This document shows positions 1-5,892 of a DNA stretch of 9,920 nucleotides, in pieces. How positions within the stretch are numbered: position 1 is the stretch's first letter; each line of letters opens with the position of its first letter. Origin of the DNA: Thermoplasmata archaeon (lineage in GTDB: Archaea > Thermoplasmatota > Thermoplasmata > Thermoplasmatales > Thermoplasmataceae); contig JAJYYD010000009.1 in the NCBI GenBank assembly GCA_021801305.1, forward strand, positions 1,012 through 10,931, given 5' to 3'. A program made the position numbers and the translations under genes. A model generated the notes under the pieces. It made no database searches. It was not told where the DNA came from and saw nothing but the letters and a program-made list of their open reading frames with translations.

Positions 1-1
1 G

Positions 2-526
2 GCCGAAATACTTCGCCTTAAGGTTGGTGAAGACACCACCATCCATAAGGTCATATGCCACGGCAACAGGGATGAAATCTATCATGACCTGAAGGCAGTT
101 GTAAAGGATGCATCAAGAATAGGCAAGAATACACTTTGGGCCGAAACTTCAAGCTGTTCGTCGTGCCATTTCTTTGCAAGCCAGGACATCATAGTATCAG
201 GGACAAAATCAATCAACAGGAACCATCTCATATATCGTATAGTGCTGCCTTCCAGGTTTCATCTCAAGGATATAATGGAGAAACTGGAAAAATTGAACCT
301 TAATCCGGTGCTCATAGAATCACACGAAAACCTTAACACTGATCTGACACCAAGGGAAAAAGAGATCATTGAACTGGCCTATAAACGGGGTTATTACGAC
401 ACTGAAAGGAAGATATCAATGAAGGATCTTGCAGCCGAACTCCAGGTATCTGCATCCTCTCTTTCAGACGTGCTCCGGAGAGGCACAAAAAAAATCATAA
501 AGTCATTTGTGGACGATAATTTCTGA
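2..526 (+). CDS. HTH_10 (bacterio-opsin activator type) transcriptional regulator, 5'-truncated
   Basis: The frame is open from base 2 to the stop at 524-526, giving 174 residues; the start lies before the window. The C-terminal part (visible residues about 115-165) begins LTPREKEIIELAYKRGYYD and runs through a helix-turn-helix with AAELQVSASSLSDVLRR. This matches the HTH_10 domain of archaeal Bat-like regulators. The preceding 110 residues include a Cys pair (C52, C55 in SCSSCHFF), which could bind a metal or act as a redox switch, as seen in other archaeal HTH_10 proteins; this is inference. It probably binds DNA in the cytoplasm and controls unknown targets. A GTG at 242 could be read as a start, but the open frame and family-like sequence continue upstream, so it is internal. 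It converges on the 55-residue ORF with only 5 bases between stop codons. Confidence 0.85.
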   Translation, partial: AEILRLKVGEDTTIHKVICHGNRDEIYHDLKAVVKDASRIGKNTLWAETSSCSSCHFFASQDIIVSGTKSINRNHLIYRIVLPSRFHLKDIMEKLEKLNLNPVLIESHENLNTDLTPREKEIIELAYKRGYYDTERKISMKDLAAELQVSASSLSDVLRRGTKKIIKSFVDDNF

Positions 527-531
527 AGGGT

Positions 532-699
532 TCACATTTTATCTTTCACGATTCCGGAAATTTTAGCGCGAAATCTTTTCAGGAAAATCCTCAGTCCATT
601 ATAAACCATTATCATGACAAGGCCGGCAATAACCTTCAGGAAGCTGTCCCCATCTTTTGTTTCAGGGGCAACGGACAAAGAACAGTCTATTGAGGGCAT
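532..699 (-). CDS. Small single-span membrane protein coupled to the radical SAM gene
   Basis: This is a 55-residue ORF not long enough for a 60-residue cutoff. Its ATG (699-697) shares one base with the stop codon of the radical SAM gene (TGATG), and a GGAG Shine-Dalgarno-like element sits at 711-714, 11 bases upstream. That arrangement is typical of translational coupling. Residues 20-40 (FLKVIAGLVMIMVYNGLRIFL) are hydrophobic enough for one membrane helix, followed by a strongly basic tail (KRFRAK, then VKDKM), which would predict the C-terminus in the cytoplasm. It exactly fills the space to the convergent regulator. I do not recognise a family. It could be a membrane partner of the radical SAM enzyme or, less likely, its peptide substrate: it has one Cys (C6) and no Gly-rich leader/core pattern. 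Codon use resembles the neighbours. Confidence 0.6.
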   Translation of the reverse strand: MPSIDCSLSVAPETKDGDSFLKVIAGLVMIMVYNGLRIFLKRFRAKISGIVKDKM

Positions 700-1844
700 C
701 AGGTAAAGATCTCCGTAAAATCATATCTCGTGTGCACGGCGTCGTAATCACACATGGGATCATTTCCAAAGGGGTCTCCAGTCAGGTTATACGACCTGGC
801 CCTTGATCCTGGGCAGTAACCGTTATATGCGCAATTTGAACATTTTCCGCTGAATTTGGATGGTTCTCTCAACAGTTTCATAACCCCGCTGTTCCGGTAA
901 ATTTCAGAAAGGGGCTTCTCTCTGATATTTCCTACTTCAACAGGCAGGAAACCGCTGGGGTAAACTTTTCCGTCATGCGAAACGAACACTATGCCGTTTC
1001 CATCCCAGGTGGTTCCAACAGGGCTGGTCCTGAGAGAATCGGGTCTGCCCTCAATATTAACAGTAATTTTCTTCAGGCGGTCGAATGCCTCCCCTCCGGA
1101 AAGTTCTCCTGAAGCCATATAGTCTATCTGCATCCTTCTGAATATTGGTGATTCTACAGTTCTTATGTTCATTCCATAGAATGATGCAAAAACAAGCCAT
1201 TTATTCACATCGTTGACATTTCTTGAATCCAGGGCCTCGAGCTTGCTGCCTTTTCCGGTATTTATAAGGAAAAATACCTCCCAGGTAGCAATATGTTTTT
1301 TTCTCAATATGCTGAATATATAGGGGAGGTCTGCAATGTTCTCCCTCATAACAGTTGTGTTAACCTGGACCTTTATGCCAAGCCCCGAAAGAAGGTCAAT
1401 AATATCCATGGTCTTCTGGAACGCCCCGTTTACACCCCTTATTTTGTCATGGGTTTCCGGGCTGCTTCCGTCAAGGCTGAGGGAAACTGAGGACATTCCA
1501 TTGTCCCTGAGATAACGCATTTTTTCCTCGGTTACAAGATCGGTAGCAGAAGGGCTGATAGAATACCTTATGCCTTCTGAGTGGAGTTCCCTGGCAATCT
1601 CTTCAAGATTCGTTTTTTTCATTACATCTCCGCCGGAGAGAATAAGTACCGGATACGGCCTTCCAAAATCTTTCAGGCTCCTCACAAAGTTAATTGATTC
1701 ATCGGGATCAAGCTCACCTGGTTGGGGATCTTTTATTGCCGAAGCCCGGCATTGAATGCATGAGAGATCACACGCTTTTGTTGTCTCCCAGAAAATAAGG
1801 AGAGGTTTTTCCTCCCATTTATGGTGATCCCGGATGCTTTCCAT
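699..1844 (-). CDS. Radical SAM/SPASM protein, TIGR04053-like
   Basis: This 381-residue enzyme has the radical SAM cluster motif C25-x3-C29-x2-C32 (KACDLSCIQC) near the N-terminus, the SAM-contacting GGD at 71-73, and a LSLDG strand at about 122-126. The sequence around these (PSATDLVTEE, VNTTVMRENI, EVFFLINTGKG) is that of the TIGR04053 family, related to the AhbC/NirJ type haem-modifying enzymes. The C-terminal SPASM-like region has four Cys (C335, C338, C344, C365), enough for one auxiliary 4Fe-4S cluster. The VYPSGF segment has Ser where many SPASM proteins have Cys. The reaction is unknown for the family; it should be a cytoplasmic SAM-dependent radical enzyme. A TATA-like element 19-27 bases before the ATG suggests a leaderless transcript, which likely also carries the coupled 55-residue ORF. 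Confidence 0.9.
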   Translation of the reverse strand: MESIRDHHKWEEKPLLIFWETTKACDLSCIQCRASAIKDPQPGELDPDESINFVRSLKDFGRPYPVLILSGGDVMKKTNLEEIARELHSEGIRYSISPSATDLVTEEKMRYLRDNGMSSVSLSLDGSSPETHDKIRGVNGAFQKTMDIIDLLSGLGIKVQVNTTVMRENIADLPYIFSILRKKHIATWEVFFLINTGKGSKLEALDSRNVNDVNKWLVFASFYGMNIRTVESPIFRRMQIDYMASGELSGGEAFDRLKKITVNIEGRPDSLRTSPVGTTWDGNGIVFVSHDGKVYPSGFLPVEVGNIREKPLSEIYRNSGVMKLLREPSKFSGKCSNCAYNGYCPGSRARSYNLTGDPFGNDPMCDYDAVHTRYDFTEIFT

Positions 1845-1862
1845 AAGGCATCATGAAGATGC

Positions 1863-1871
1863 TATATTTAA
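1863..1871 (-). promoter_or_regulatory. TATA element of the radical SAM gene
   Basis: On the minus strand the sequence TTAAATATA lies 19-27 bases before the ATG at 1844, in the 57-base gap after fhs. This spacing places transcription start at or next to the start codon. Seen in sequence; the promoter call is inference. Confidence 0.5.
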
Positions 1872-1901
1872 CGGGATAACCTTACATTTAAGGATGTGTT
1901 T

Positions 1902-3539
1902 TCAGAGTCCTGTTATATTGCCTTTTTCATCCACATCCATGTTGTTTGCCGCAGGCACTTTGGGGAGTCCCGGCATGGTCATTATCTCTCCAAGCATGGG
2001 AACAAGGAATCCTGCCCCTGACGATATCCTTATGTCTTTAACATTCACCTTGAAGTTCTCAGGCGCATTGAGTCTGGAAGCATCGTCGCTGAAAGAATAC
2101 TGGTTCTTGGCCATACATACCGGGAGTCCCTCAAGCCCGAGCTGCCTGATCTTCCTCATGGCAAGTTTAGCCTCCTTGCTGTATTCTACCGCTGATCCAC
2201 CGTAAACCTGTTTTACTATGCTTTCTATCTTCTCCTGCAGGGGCTGTGTGAATTCATATGTTCTCTTTATTGCCGGATGATCCTGGAGATTTTCCAGGAC
2301 CTTGCCGGCAAGTTCAAGGCCACCCTTCCCGCCCTTCTCAAAGACCTCAGATCTGGCCCACTTTATCTTCTGGGAATCCATTATGGATCCTAACAGGTCT
2401 ATCTCCCTGTCAGTGTCAGATGCAAAAATATTGAGCGATACCACGGGATCAAAACCAAATCTTCTGACATTTTCCACATGCCTCAGGAGATTCCTGCTCC
2501 CGTCCTTCAACGCATCCAGATCCTCCACATTATAGTCTTTGGCACCACCATGGTGTTTCAAAGCCCTGATAGTACATACAAGAACCACTCCGTTTACCGG
2601 CAGTTTCCCGACTCTCGATGCCAGGTTAAAGAATTTTTCCCCTCCAAGTTCAGACCCAAAGCCAGCTTCAGTAACCACGTAATCCGCAAGCTTAAGTGCG
2701 ATCCTGTCGGCAAGTATGCTGGAAGTCCCGTGGGCTATGTTACCGAACGGGCCAGTGTGTATAAAAGCAGGGTTTCCTTCAGCAGTCTGTACTATATTTG
2801 GTTTCAGGGCATCCCTCAGGAGGACTGCCATCGATCCCTGGGCATCCAGGTCTCCTGAGTATACCGGCTTGTTATCGGTGCTGTATGCAACAAGTATGCG
2901 GGAGAGCCTTTCCTTGAGATCAGAATAACTCTGGGACAAGCCCAGTATAGCCATTATTTCCGATGCGGGAGTTATGACATACTGATCCATCACCATTGCC
3001 CCGTTTTCACGTCCTCCTGTTCCCACTATAACTTCTCTCAGGGATCTGTCATTCATGTCAATGGTTCTGGGGAATAGGATTCTTTTCGGGTCAATTTTAA
3101 GATCATTTCCATGGTGAATATGATTGTTTATGAGTGCAGAAAGCAGGTTATGGGCAGCGGTAACTGCCGGAAAGTCCGAGGTGAAAAACAGGTTTATGCG
3201 ATCGCTGGGCTCGACGGTTGCCTTCCCTCCCCCGGTTGCTCCGCCCTTGATTCCAAAGCATGGTCCCAGGGACGGCTCCCTTATGGCGACAATAACATTC
3301 TTTTTCATTAAGCCGAGGGCTTCGGCAAGTCCTATTGATGTTGTCGTTTTTCCCTCTCCGGCAGGAGTCGGGTTTATTGATGTAACAAGTATAAGTTTTC
3401 CATCTTCATGGGTCTTGAGTCTTTCAAGGATATCCAGTGATATCTTTGCCATATAGTTACCATATGTCTCAAGTTCCTCATCCTTTATTCCAGCGGAAAC
3501 CGCTATATCTCTTATGTTTCTTAAATTAAGGCTTTCCAT
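1902..3539 (-). CDS. fhs: Formate-tetrahydrofolate ligase (10-formyl-THF synthetase)
   Basis: The enzyme joins formate to tetrahydrofolate using ATP, giving 10-formyl-tetrahydrofolate for purine synthesis and the cytoplasmic one-carbon pool. The protein is 545 residues, close to the usual 550-560. It carries the nucleotide-binding loop TPAGEGKTTT (58-67), IREPSLGPCFGIKGGATGGGKA near residue 86-107 (the family's REPSLGP...GIKGGA signature), VCMAKNQYSFSDD, and near the C-terminus GAGFLVPMLGEIMTMPGLPK, all diagnostic. The chosen start gives an N-terminus ending in the usual YG-x-x-x-AKI segment (26-33). A TATA-like element lies about 30-40 bases upstream. The gene is common in bacteria and patchy in archaea, but it is known in Thermoplasmatales, so ancient transfer from bacteria is plausible. 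PurM lies about 0.9 kb away on the other strand and belongs to the purine pathway this enzyme supplies. Confidence 0.97.
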   Translation of the reverse strand: MESLNLRNIRDIAVSAGIKDEELETYGNYMAKISLDILERLKTHEDGKLILVTSINPTPAGEGKTTTSIGLAEALGLMKKNVIVAIREPSLGPCFGIKGGATGGGKATVEPSDRINLFFTSDFPAVTAAHNLLSALINNHIHHGNDLKIDPKRILFPRTIDMNDRSLREVIVGTGGRENGAMVMDQYVITPASEIMAILGLSQSYSDLKERLSRILVAYSTDNKPVYSGDLDAQGSMAVLLRDALKPNIVQTAEGNPAFIHTGPFGNIAHGTSSILADRIALKLADYVVTEAGFGSELGGEKFFNLASRVGKLPVNGVVLVCTIRALKHHGGAKDYNVEDLDALKDGSRNLLRHVENVRRFGFDPVVSLNIFASDTDREIDLLGSIMDSQKIKWARSEVFEKGGKGGLELAGKVLENLQDHPAIKRTYEFTQPLQEKIESIVKQVYGGSAVEYSKEAKLAMRKIRQLGLEGLPVCMAKNQYSFSDDASRLNAPENFKVNVKDIRISSGAGFLVPMLGEIMTMPGLPKVPAANNMDVDEKGNITGL

Positions 3540-3567
3540 AATCTCACTTATGGATGTTATGCCATGA

Positions 3568-3580
3568 AATTATATTTATT
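3568..3580 (-). promoter_or_regulatory. TATA element of fhs
   Basis: The minus strand reads AATAAATATAATT here, centred about 35 bases before the fhs ATG. Start of transcription would be near 3549, leaving a leader of roughly ten bases that contains GTGAG. Seen in sequence; function inferred. Confidence 0.45.
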
Positions 3581-3614
3581 ATGCTAAAACTTGTTAAGGA
3601 AAACACAACAGGAA

Positions 3615-3629
3615 GAAAAAATAAGGTTG
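3615..3629 (-). terminator. T-rich terminator after the 37-residue ORF
   Basis: Just past the stop codon of the small ORF the minus strand has TTATTTTTTCTTCC, with six T in a row. Archaeal transcription ends at such T tracts. It would separate the small gene from fhs. Confidence 0.4.
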
Positions 3630-3743
3630 TTAATTGGACTGATCAAGTTCTTTCTTTACAGTCTTATTAACATATTCGCCAACATCCTGGCCCCTGTTCA
3701 CAATCTTGTCATACAGATTCTTTTTCAGATATATTACCGGCAT
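3630..3743 (-). CDS. 37-residue ribbon-helix-helix-like small protein
   Basis: This ORF fills part of the 333-base gap between ferredoxin and fhs. The protein starts MPVIYLKKNLYDKIVNRG and continues with QDVGEYVNKTVKKEL. The pattern of a short beta strand (VIYL), a first helix (NLYDKIVNRG) and a second helix (DVGEYVNKTVKKEL) is the layout of a ribbon-helix-helix DNA-binding or antitoxin-like fold, which normally dimerises through the strand. A good Shine-Dalgarno sequence, GAGGTAAT (3749-3756, complementary to the archaeal 16S tail), precedes the ATG by 5 bases, and a T tract follows the stop. These support a real gene. No toxin gene is next to it, so a role as a stand-alone regulator or a small protein of unknown function is as likely as an antitoxin. 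Family assignment is from pattern only. Confidence 0.65.
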   Translation of the reverse strand: MPVIYLKKNLYDKIVNRGQDVGEYVNKTVKKELDQSN

Positions 3744-3749
3744 CTTTCA

Positions 3750-3794
3750 TTACCTCATTAACAGGCTTAACCTGCTTAGAGTTGTTATTAACAT
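3750..3794 (-). other. Possible leaderless 14-residue upstream ORF
   Basis: An ATG at 3794 begins MLITTLSRLSLLMR and stops at 3752-3750, seven bases before the start of the 37-residue ORF; its stop codon overlaps that ORF's Shine-Dalgarno sequence. The ATG lies about 28 bases downstream of the TATA-like AAATTTAAT (3818-3826). A small hairpin (3761-3775) lies within it. It may be a leader peptide or chance. Confidence 0.25.
3761..3775 (-). repeat. Small hairpin upstream of the 37-residue ORF
   Basis: CAGG (3762-3765) and CCTG (3771-3774) pair, extended by one G-U pair in the minus-strand RNA, with a 5-base loop. It sits just upstream of the Shine-Dalgarno sequence of the small gene and might affect its translation. 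The stem is short, so the call is weak. Confidence 0.3.
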
Positions 3795-3817
3795 CAAAAA
3801 GATAAAGAAGACACCTG

Positions 3818-3826
3818 AAATTTAAT
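3818..3826 (-). promoter_or_regulatory. Candidate TATA element for the small ORF transcript
   Basis: ATTAAATTT on the minus strand lies about 80 bases before the 37-residue ORF and about 28 before the 14-residue upstream ORF. A second AT-rich candidate is the perfect 12-bp palindrome TTATTTAAATAA at 3832-3843. Which one acts cannot be told from sequence. Confidence 0.35.
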
Positions 3827-3856
3827 GCTAGTTATTTAAATAATATGGAATGTCAC

Positions 3857-3863
3857 AAAAAAA
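3857..3863 (-). terminator. T7 terminator after ferredoxin
   Basis: A run of seven T on the minus strand starts 10 bases past the ferredoxin stop codon, as expected for an archaeal terminator. It would make the ferredoxin a single-gene transcript. Confidence 0.5.
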
Positions 3864-3872
3864 TTTAATGGA

Positions 3873-4304
3873 TTATGGTGTTATTTTTATTGCTCTGGTT
3901 GGGCAGACACTTTCACAGGCCATGCAAAATATGCAGTCGCTTTCCCTTACCGGGTCACATTTGTCTGTCCTGTATTTTGCGTATTGTTCTTTGTCTCCTG
4001 CAATGTTCTTGTCATTTCCTGTTCCCATCTGTCCAGGGTTAAGCAGCCATTCATAAAGTGTCACGGGACATACATCCATGCAGGCGCCATCGGCTATGCA
4101 TGTTTCAAAATCTATAGCAACCTTGCTCCCATGTATACCATTCTTTGTTGGGTAAGGCTTTCCTTCTGCATCTGTTCTCTGTATTCCCTCAGCTCTGACC
4201 TCGTGATCAAAATGCTTACCTGTTACCGGGTAGTGATCAACATCCTCCAGGAAATTCTCATCAATAGGCTTAGGCTTGTAATCCAGTGATTCTAATTTTA
4301 CCAT
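3873..4304 (-). CDS. Zinc-containing dicluster ferredoxin
   Basis: This 143-residue protein matches the ferredoxin of Thermoplasma and Sulfolobus: an N-terminal zinc-binding extension followed by a bacterial-type two-cluster fold. Likely zinc ligands, by alignment with the Sulfolobus protein, are H31, H34, H58 and D117. The first cluster motif is C69-IAD-GAC75-MDV-C79, with Asp72 where a 4Fe-4S cluster would have Cys; in Sulfolobus this gives a 3Fe-4S cluster. The second motif is C124-x2-C127-x2-C130-x3-C134. It is the soluble electron carrier for 2-oxoacid:ferredoxin oxidoreductases in these archaea. The insert around residues 89-116 (NPGQMGTGNDKN onward) is typical of the Thermoplasma version. 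A Shine-Dalgarno sequence AAAGGTGAT (4308-4316) precedes the ATG, in contrast to the leaderless neighbours, fitting high expression. Confidence 0.95.
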   Translation of the reverse strand: MVKLESLDYKPKPIDENFLEDVDHYPVTGKHFDHEVRAEGIQRTDAEGKPYPTKNGIHGSKVAIDFETCIADGACMDVCPVTLYEWLLNPGQMGTGNDKNIAGDKEQYAKYRTDKCDPVRESDCIFCMACESVCPTRAIKITP

Positions 4305-4307
4305 ATT

Positions 4308-4316
4308 ATCACCTTT
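4308..4316 (-). promoter_or_regulatory. Strong ribosome binding site of ferredoxin
   Basis: AAAGGTGAT on the minus strand ends three bases before the ATG and pairs well with the archaeal 16S 3' tail. It fixes the ferredoxin start. Confidence 0.65.
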
Positions 4317-4334
4317 TCCAGATAGCTTGATAAT

Positions 4335-4347
4335 TATTTAAATTATA
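4335..4347 (-). promoter_or_regulatory. TATA element of ferredoxin
   Basis: TATAATTTAAATA on the minus strand lies about 20-30 bases before the ribosome binding site, which would give a short leader of about 15 bases. Seen in sequence; function inferred. Confidence 0.55.
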
Positions 4348-4398
4348 CGTTGTTTCTGTTCAAAAATCAAAAATCCAAAATCATTCTGCTATGATAAG

Positions 4399-4407
4399 AT
4401 TTTATTT
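4399..4407 (+). promoter_or_regulatory. TATA element of purM
   Basis: ATTTTATTT lies 20-28 bases before the purM ATG, and no Shine-Dalgarno sequence follows it. This predicts a leaderless purM mRNA. Confidence 0.45.
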
Positions 4408-4426
4408 GTTGTTGTAATATCAAGCT

Positions 4427-5443
4427 ATGCCCAGAAGTTCATCCAATTTTGTAGATCGCAAGCAACAGGGCGATTTTGTAAGTCAGTTCATAAGACAACT
4501 GAAATTCAAAAGGGAAGATTTCAGGACCATTGGAAGCTTTGGAGGTTTTACCTCACTCATTGATCTTGGTAATTTTGCGGTATCATTAAACACAGACGGA
4601 GTTGGAACAAAAGTGCTCATAGCCGACGAGGCTGAAAGGTGGGATACCATAGGTATCGACTGCATTGCAATGAACGTCAACGACGCATTAACCGCCGGAT
4701 CTGAACCTATTGCAATGGTAGACTACATTGCTCTCAGAGAGACAAACCAGGAAGTTTCAAGACAGCTTGGCATGGGGTTCAACGTGGGTGCGCAGATTTC
4801 CAACATAACCATTGTAGGGGGCGAGACCTCAATAATTCCTGATCTGGTGAAGAATATGGACGTTTCAGGCACAACTCTTGGAATAGTGCAGAAAAGCCAG
4901 ATCGTAAACGGGGAAAAGATCAGGGAGGGTGATGTAATATTCGCGCTGCAGAGCAGTGGCCTTCATTCAAACGGATTCACTACAGTGAGGAGCATAATAA
5001 AGGAAAATGAGGTATCACTGGATTCTAAATTCCCGGGGGATTCAAAGAAGGCAGTTGACGTACTTCTGGAGCCTACAAGGATTTACGTCAGGGAAATACT
5101 GGACATTCTGAACATAGTCAACATAAAGGGAATGTCCAATATTACCGGTGGCGGACTCAAAAACATGAGCCGGATGAAGGACATGAAATACGTAATTGAA
5201 GATCCATTCGAGCCACAGAATGTGTTCAAGCAGTTAATGAGCATGGGTGGGCTTGATTATGCTCAGATGTATGAGACATTCAACATGGGAATAGGATACG
5301 TCGTGGTAATAGATGAGGATAGCCGAATCGACTTCATCAACACACTAAGGAACAGGGTTCAGTTCAGGGAAATCGGTCACGTGGAGAATGGATCAGGGAT
5401 AGTTATTCCGAAATACGAGACTGAACTTACCGGTTACTATTGA
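4427..5443 (+). CDS. purM: Phosphoribosylformylglycinamidine cyclo-ligase (AIR synthetase)
   Basis: PurM closes the imidazole ring of formylglycinamidine ribotide with ATP to give aminoimidazole ribotide, a cytoplasmic step of purine synthesis. The 338 residues match the usual length. Diagnostic motifs are NTDGVGTK (55-62), AMNVNDALTAGSEP (81-94), the GGETS segment (131-135), SSGLHSNG (176-183), ITGGGLKNMSRM (239-250) and the FNMGIGYVVV segment near residue 287-296. PurL, the related enzyme with a similar fold, is much longer, which excludes it. The ATG is the first in frame after a TATA-like element about 24 bases upstream, so the mRNA is likely leaderless. The gene diverges from ferredoxin across 122 bases. 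T tracts at 5447-5451 and 5457-5462 follow the stop. Confidence 0.97.
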   Translation: MPRSSSNFVDRKQQGDFVSQFIRQLKFKREDFRTIGSFGGFTSLIDLGNFAVSLNTDGVGTKVLIADEAERWDTIGIDCIAMNVNDALTAGSEPIAMVDYIALRETNQEVSRQLGMGFNVGAQISNITIVGGETSIIPDLVKNMDVSGTTLGIVQKSQIVNGEKIREGDVIFALQSSGLHSNGFTTVRSIIKENEVSLDSKFPGDSKKAVDVLLEPTRIYVREILDILNIVNIKGMSNITGGGLKNMSRMKDMKYVIEDPFEPQNVFKQLMSMGGLDYAQMYETFNMGIGYVVVIDEDSRIDFINTLRNRVQFREIGHVENGSGIVIPKYETELTGYY

Positions 5444-5445
5444 GA

Positions 5446-5462
5446 CTTTTTCTCACTTTTTT
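5446..5462 (+). terminator. T-rich terminator after purM
   Basis: CTTTTTCTCACTTTTTT begins three bases past the purM stop codon, with T5 and T6 runs. This fits archaeal termination at T tracts. Confidence 0.5.
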
Positions 5463-5502
5463 AAATATTTTATAATCTTTGTAGTTATTAAAGTTACATT
5501 TA

Positions 5503-5512
5503 GATTAAATTT
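5503..5512 (+). promoter_or_regulatory. TATA element of the NifX-like gene
   Basis: GATTAAATTT is centred about 26 bases before the ATG at 5534, with no Shine-Dalgarno sequence between. This predicts a leaderless transcript independent of purM. Confidence 0.5.
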
Positions 5513-5533
5513 ACTTTCAAACTTTACCAAACC

Positions 5534-5884
5534 ATGAAAATAGTTGCAGTTGTAGACGAAGAGAACTATGTGACACCTTTGGAATACGGAAATTCCATCA
5601 TGGTGATAGATGATGAAACAAAGCAGATAAAAGAATACGAAAATCCAGGCTTTGGATCACCATACGGAGGCAAGGAGAGATGCATGCAGGGCATTCTTTC
5701 ACTGAAACCCGACGCAATCGTTGTTAAGGAAGGAGTATTATGCCCCGGATCATATCACATGTCTCTCGGCAAGATGAAATACATGCCTGTGGAAGAAGAA
5801 AAACTGGATGATATCCTGAAAAACCTTCCCAAGGTCAAGGAAAGCATGGTCGAAGAACTCGACATGAATATGTACAGGGAGTAA
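5534..5884 (+). CDS. NifX/dinitrogenase iron-molybdenum cofactor-like small protein
   Basis: This 116-residue soluble protein begins MKIVAVVDEENYVTPLEYG, followed by a strand SIMVIDDETKQIKEYENPGF and later SLKPDAIVVKEGVLCPGSY. That order (strand, FG/YG turn, strand with an acidic hairpin, then a Lys-Pro-Asp-x-[IV]-[IV]-[IV] strand) resembles the ribonuclease H-like fold of the NifX/NifB C-terminal family (PF02579). There are two Cys (C50, C70). There are no nitrogenase genes here, so a true role in cofactor assembly is unlikely. In archaea such lone proteins have been suggested to bind metal clusters; here that is inference. The C-terminal 30 residues are rich in Lys and Glu and probably helical. 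It seems to be a single-gene transcript with its own TATA element. Confidence 0.6.
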   Translation: MKIVAVVDEENYVTPLEYGNSIMVIDDETKQIKEYENPGFGSPYGGKERCMQGILSLKPDAIVVKEGVLCPGSYHMSLGKMKYMPVEEEKLDDILKNLPKVKESMVEELDMNMYRE

Positions 5885-5892
5885 TTCACTCC

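Larger units (their letters stand above)
4322..4428. repeat. 11-bp inverted repeat flanking the divergent ferredoxin/purM promoters
   Basis: ATAGCTTGATA at 4322-4332 is the exact reverse complement of TATCAAGCTAT at 4418-4428. One copy lies just upstream of the ferredoxin leader, the other runs into the purM start codon, so each has the same orientation relative to its own gene. It could be a shared operator, or chance in AT-rich DNA. Confidence 0.35.

Noticed and set aside
242..526. GTG at 242 as the start of a 94-residue protein
   Set aside because: The frame is open without a stop to the window edge and the upstream residues look like part of the same regulator, so the gene is 5'-truncated instead.
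1834..3456. Several plus-strand open frames of 66-126 residues
   Set aside because: They are antisense to fhs, whose motifs are conserved throughout, so they are shadows of its codon pattern.
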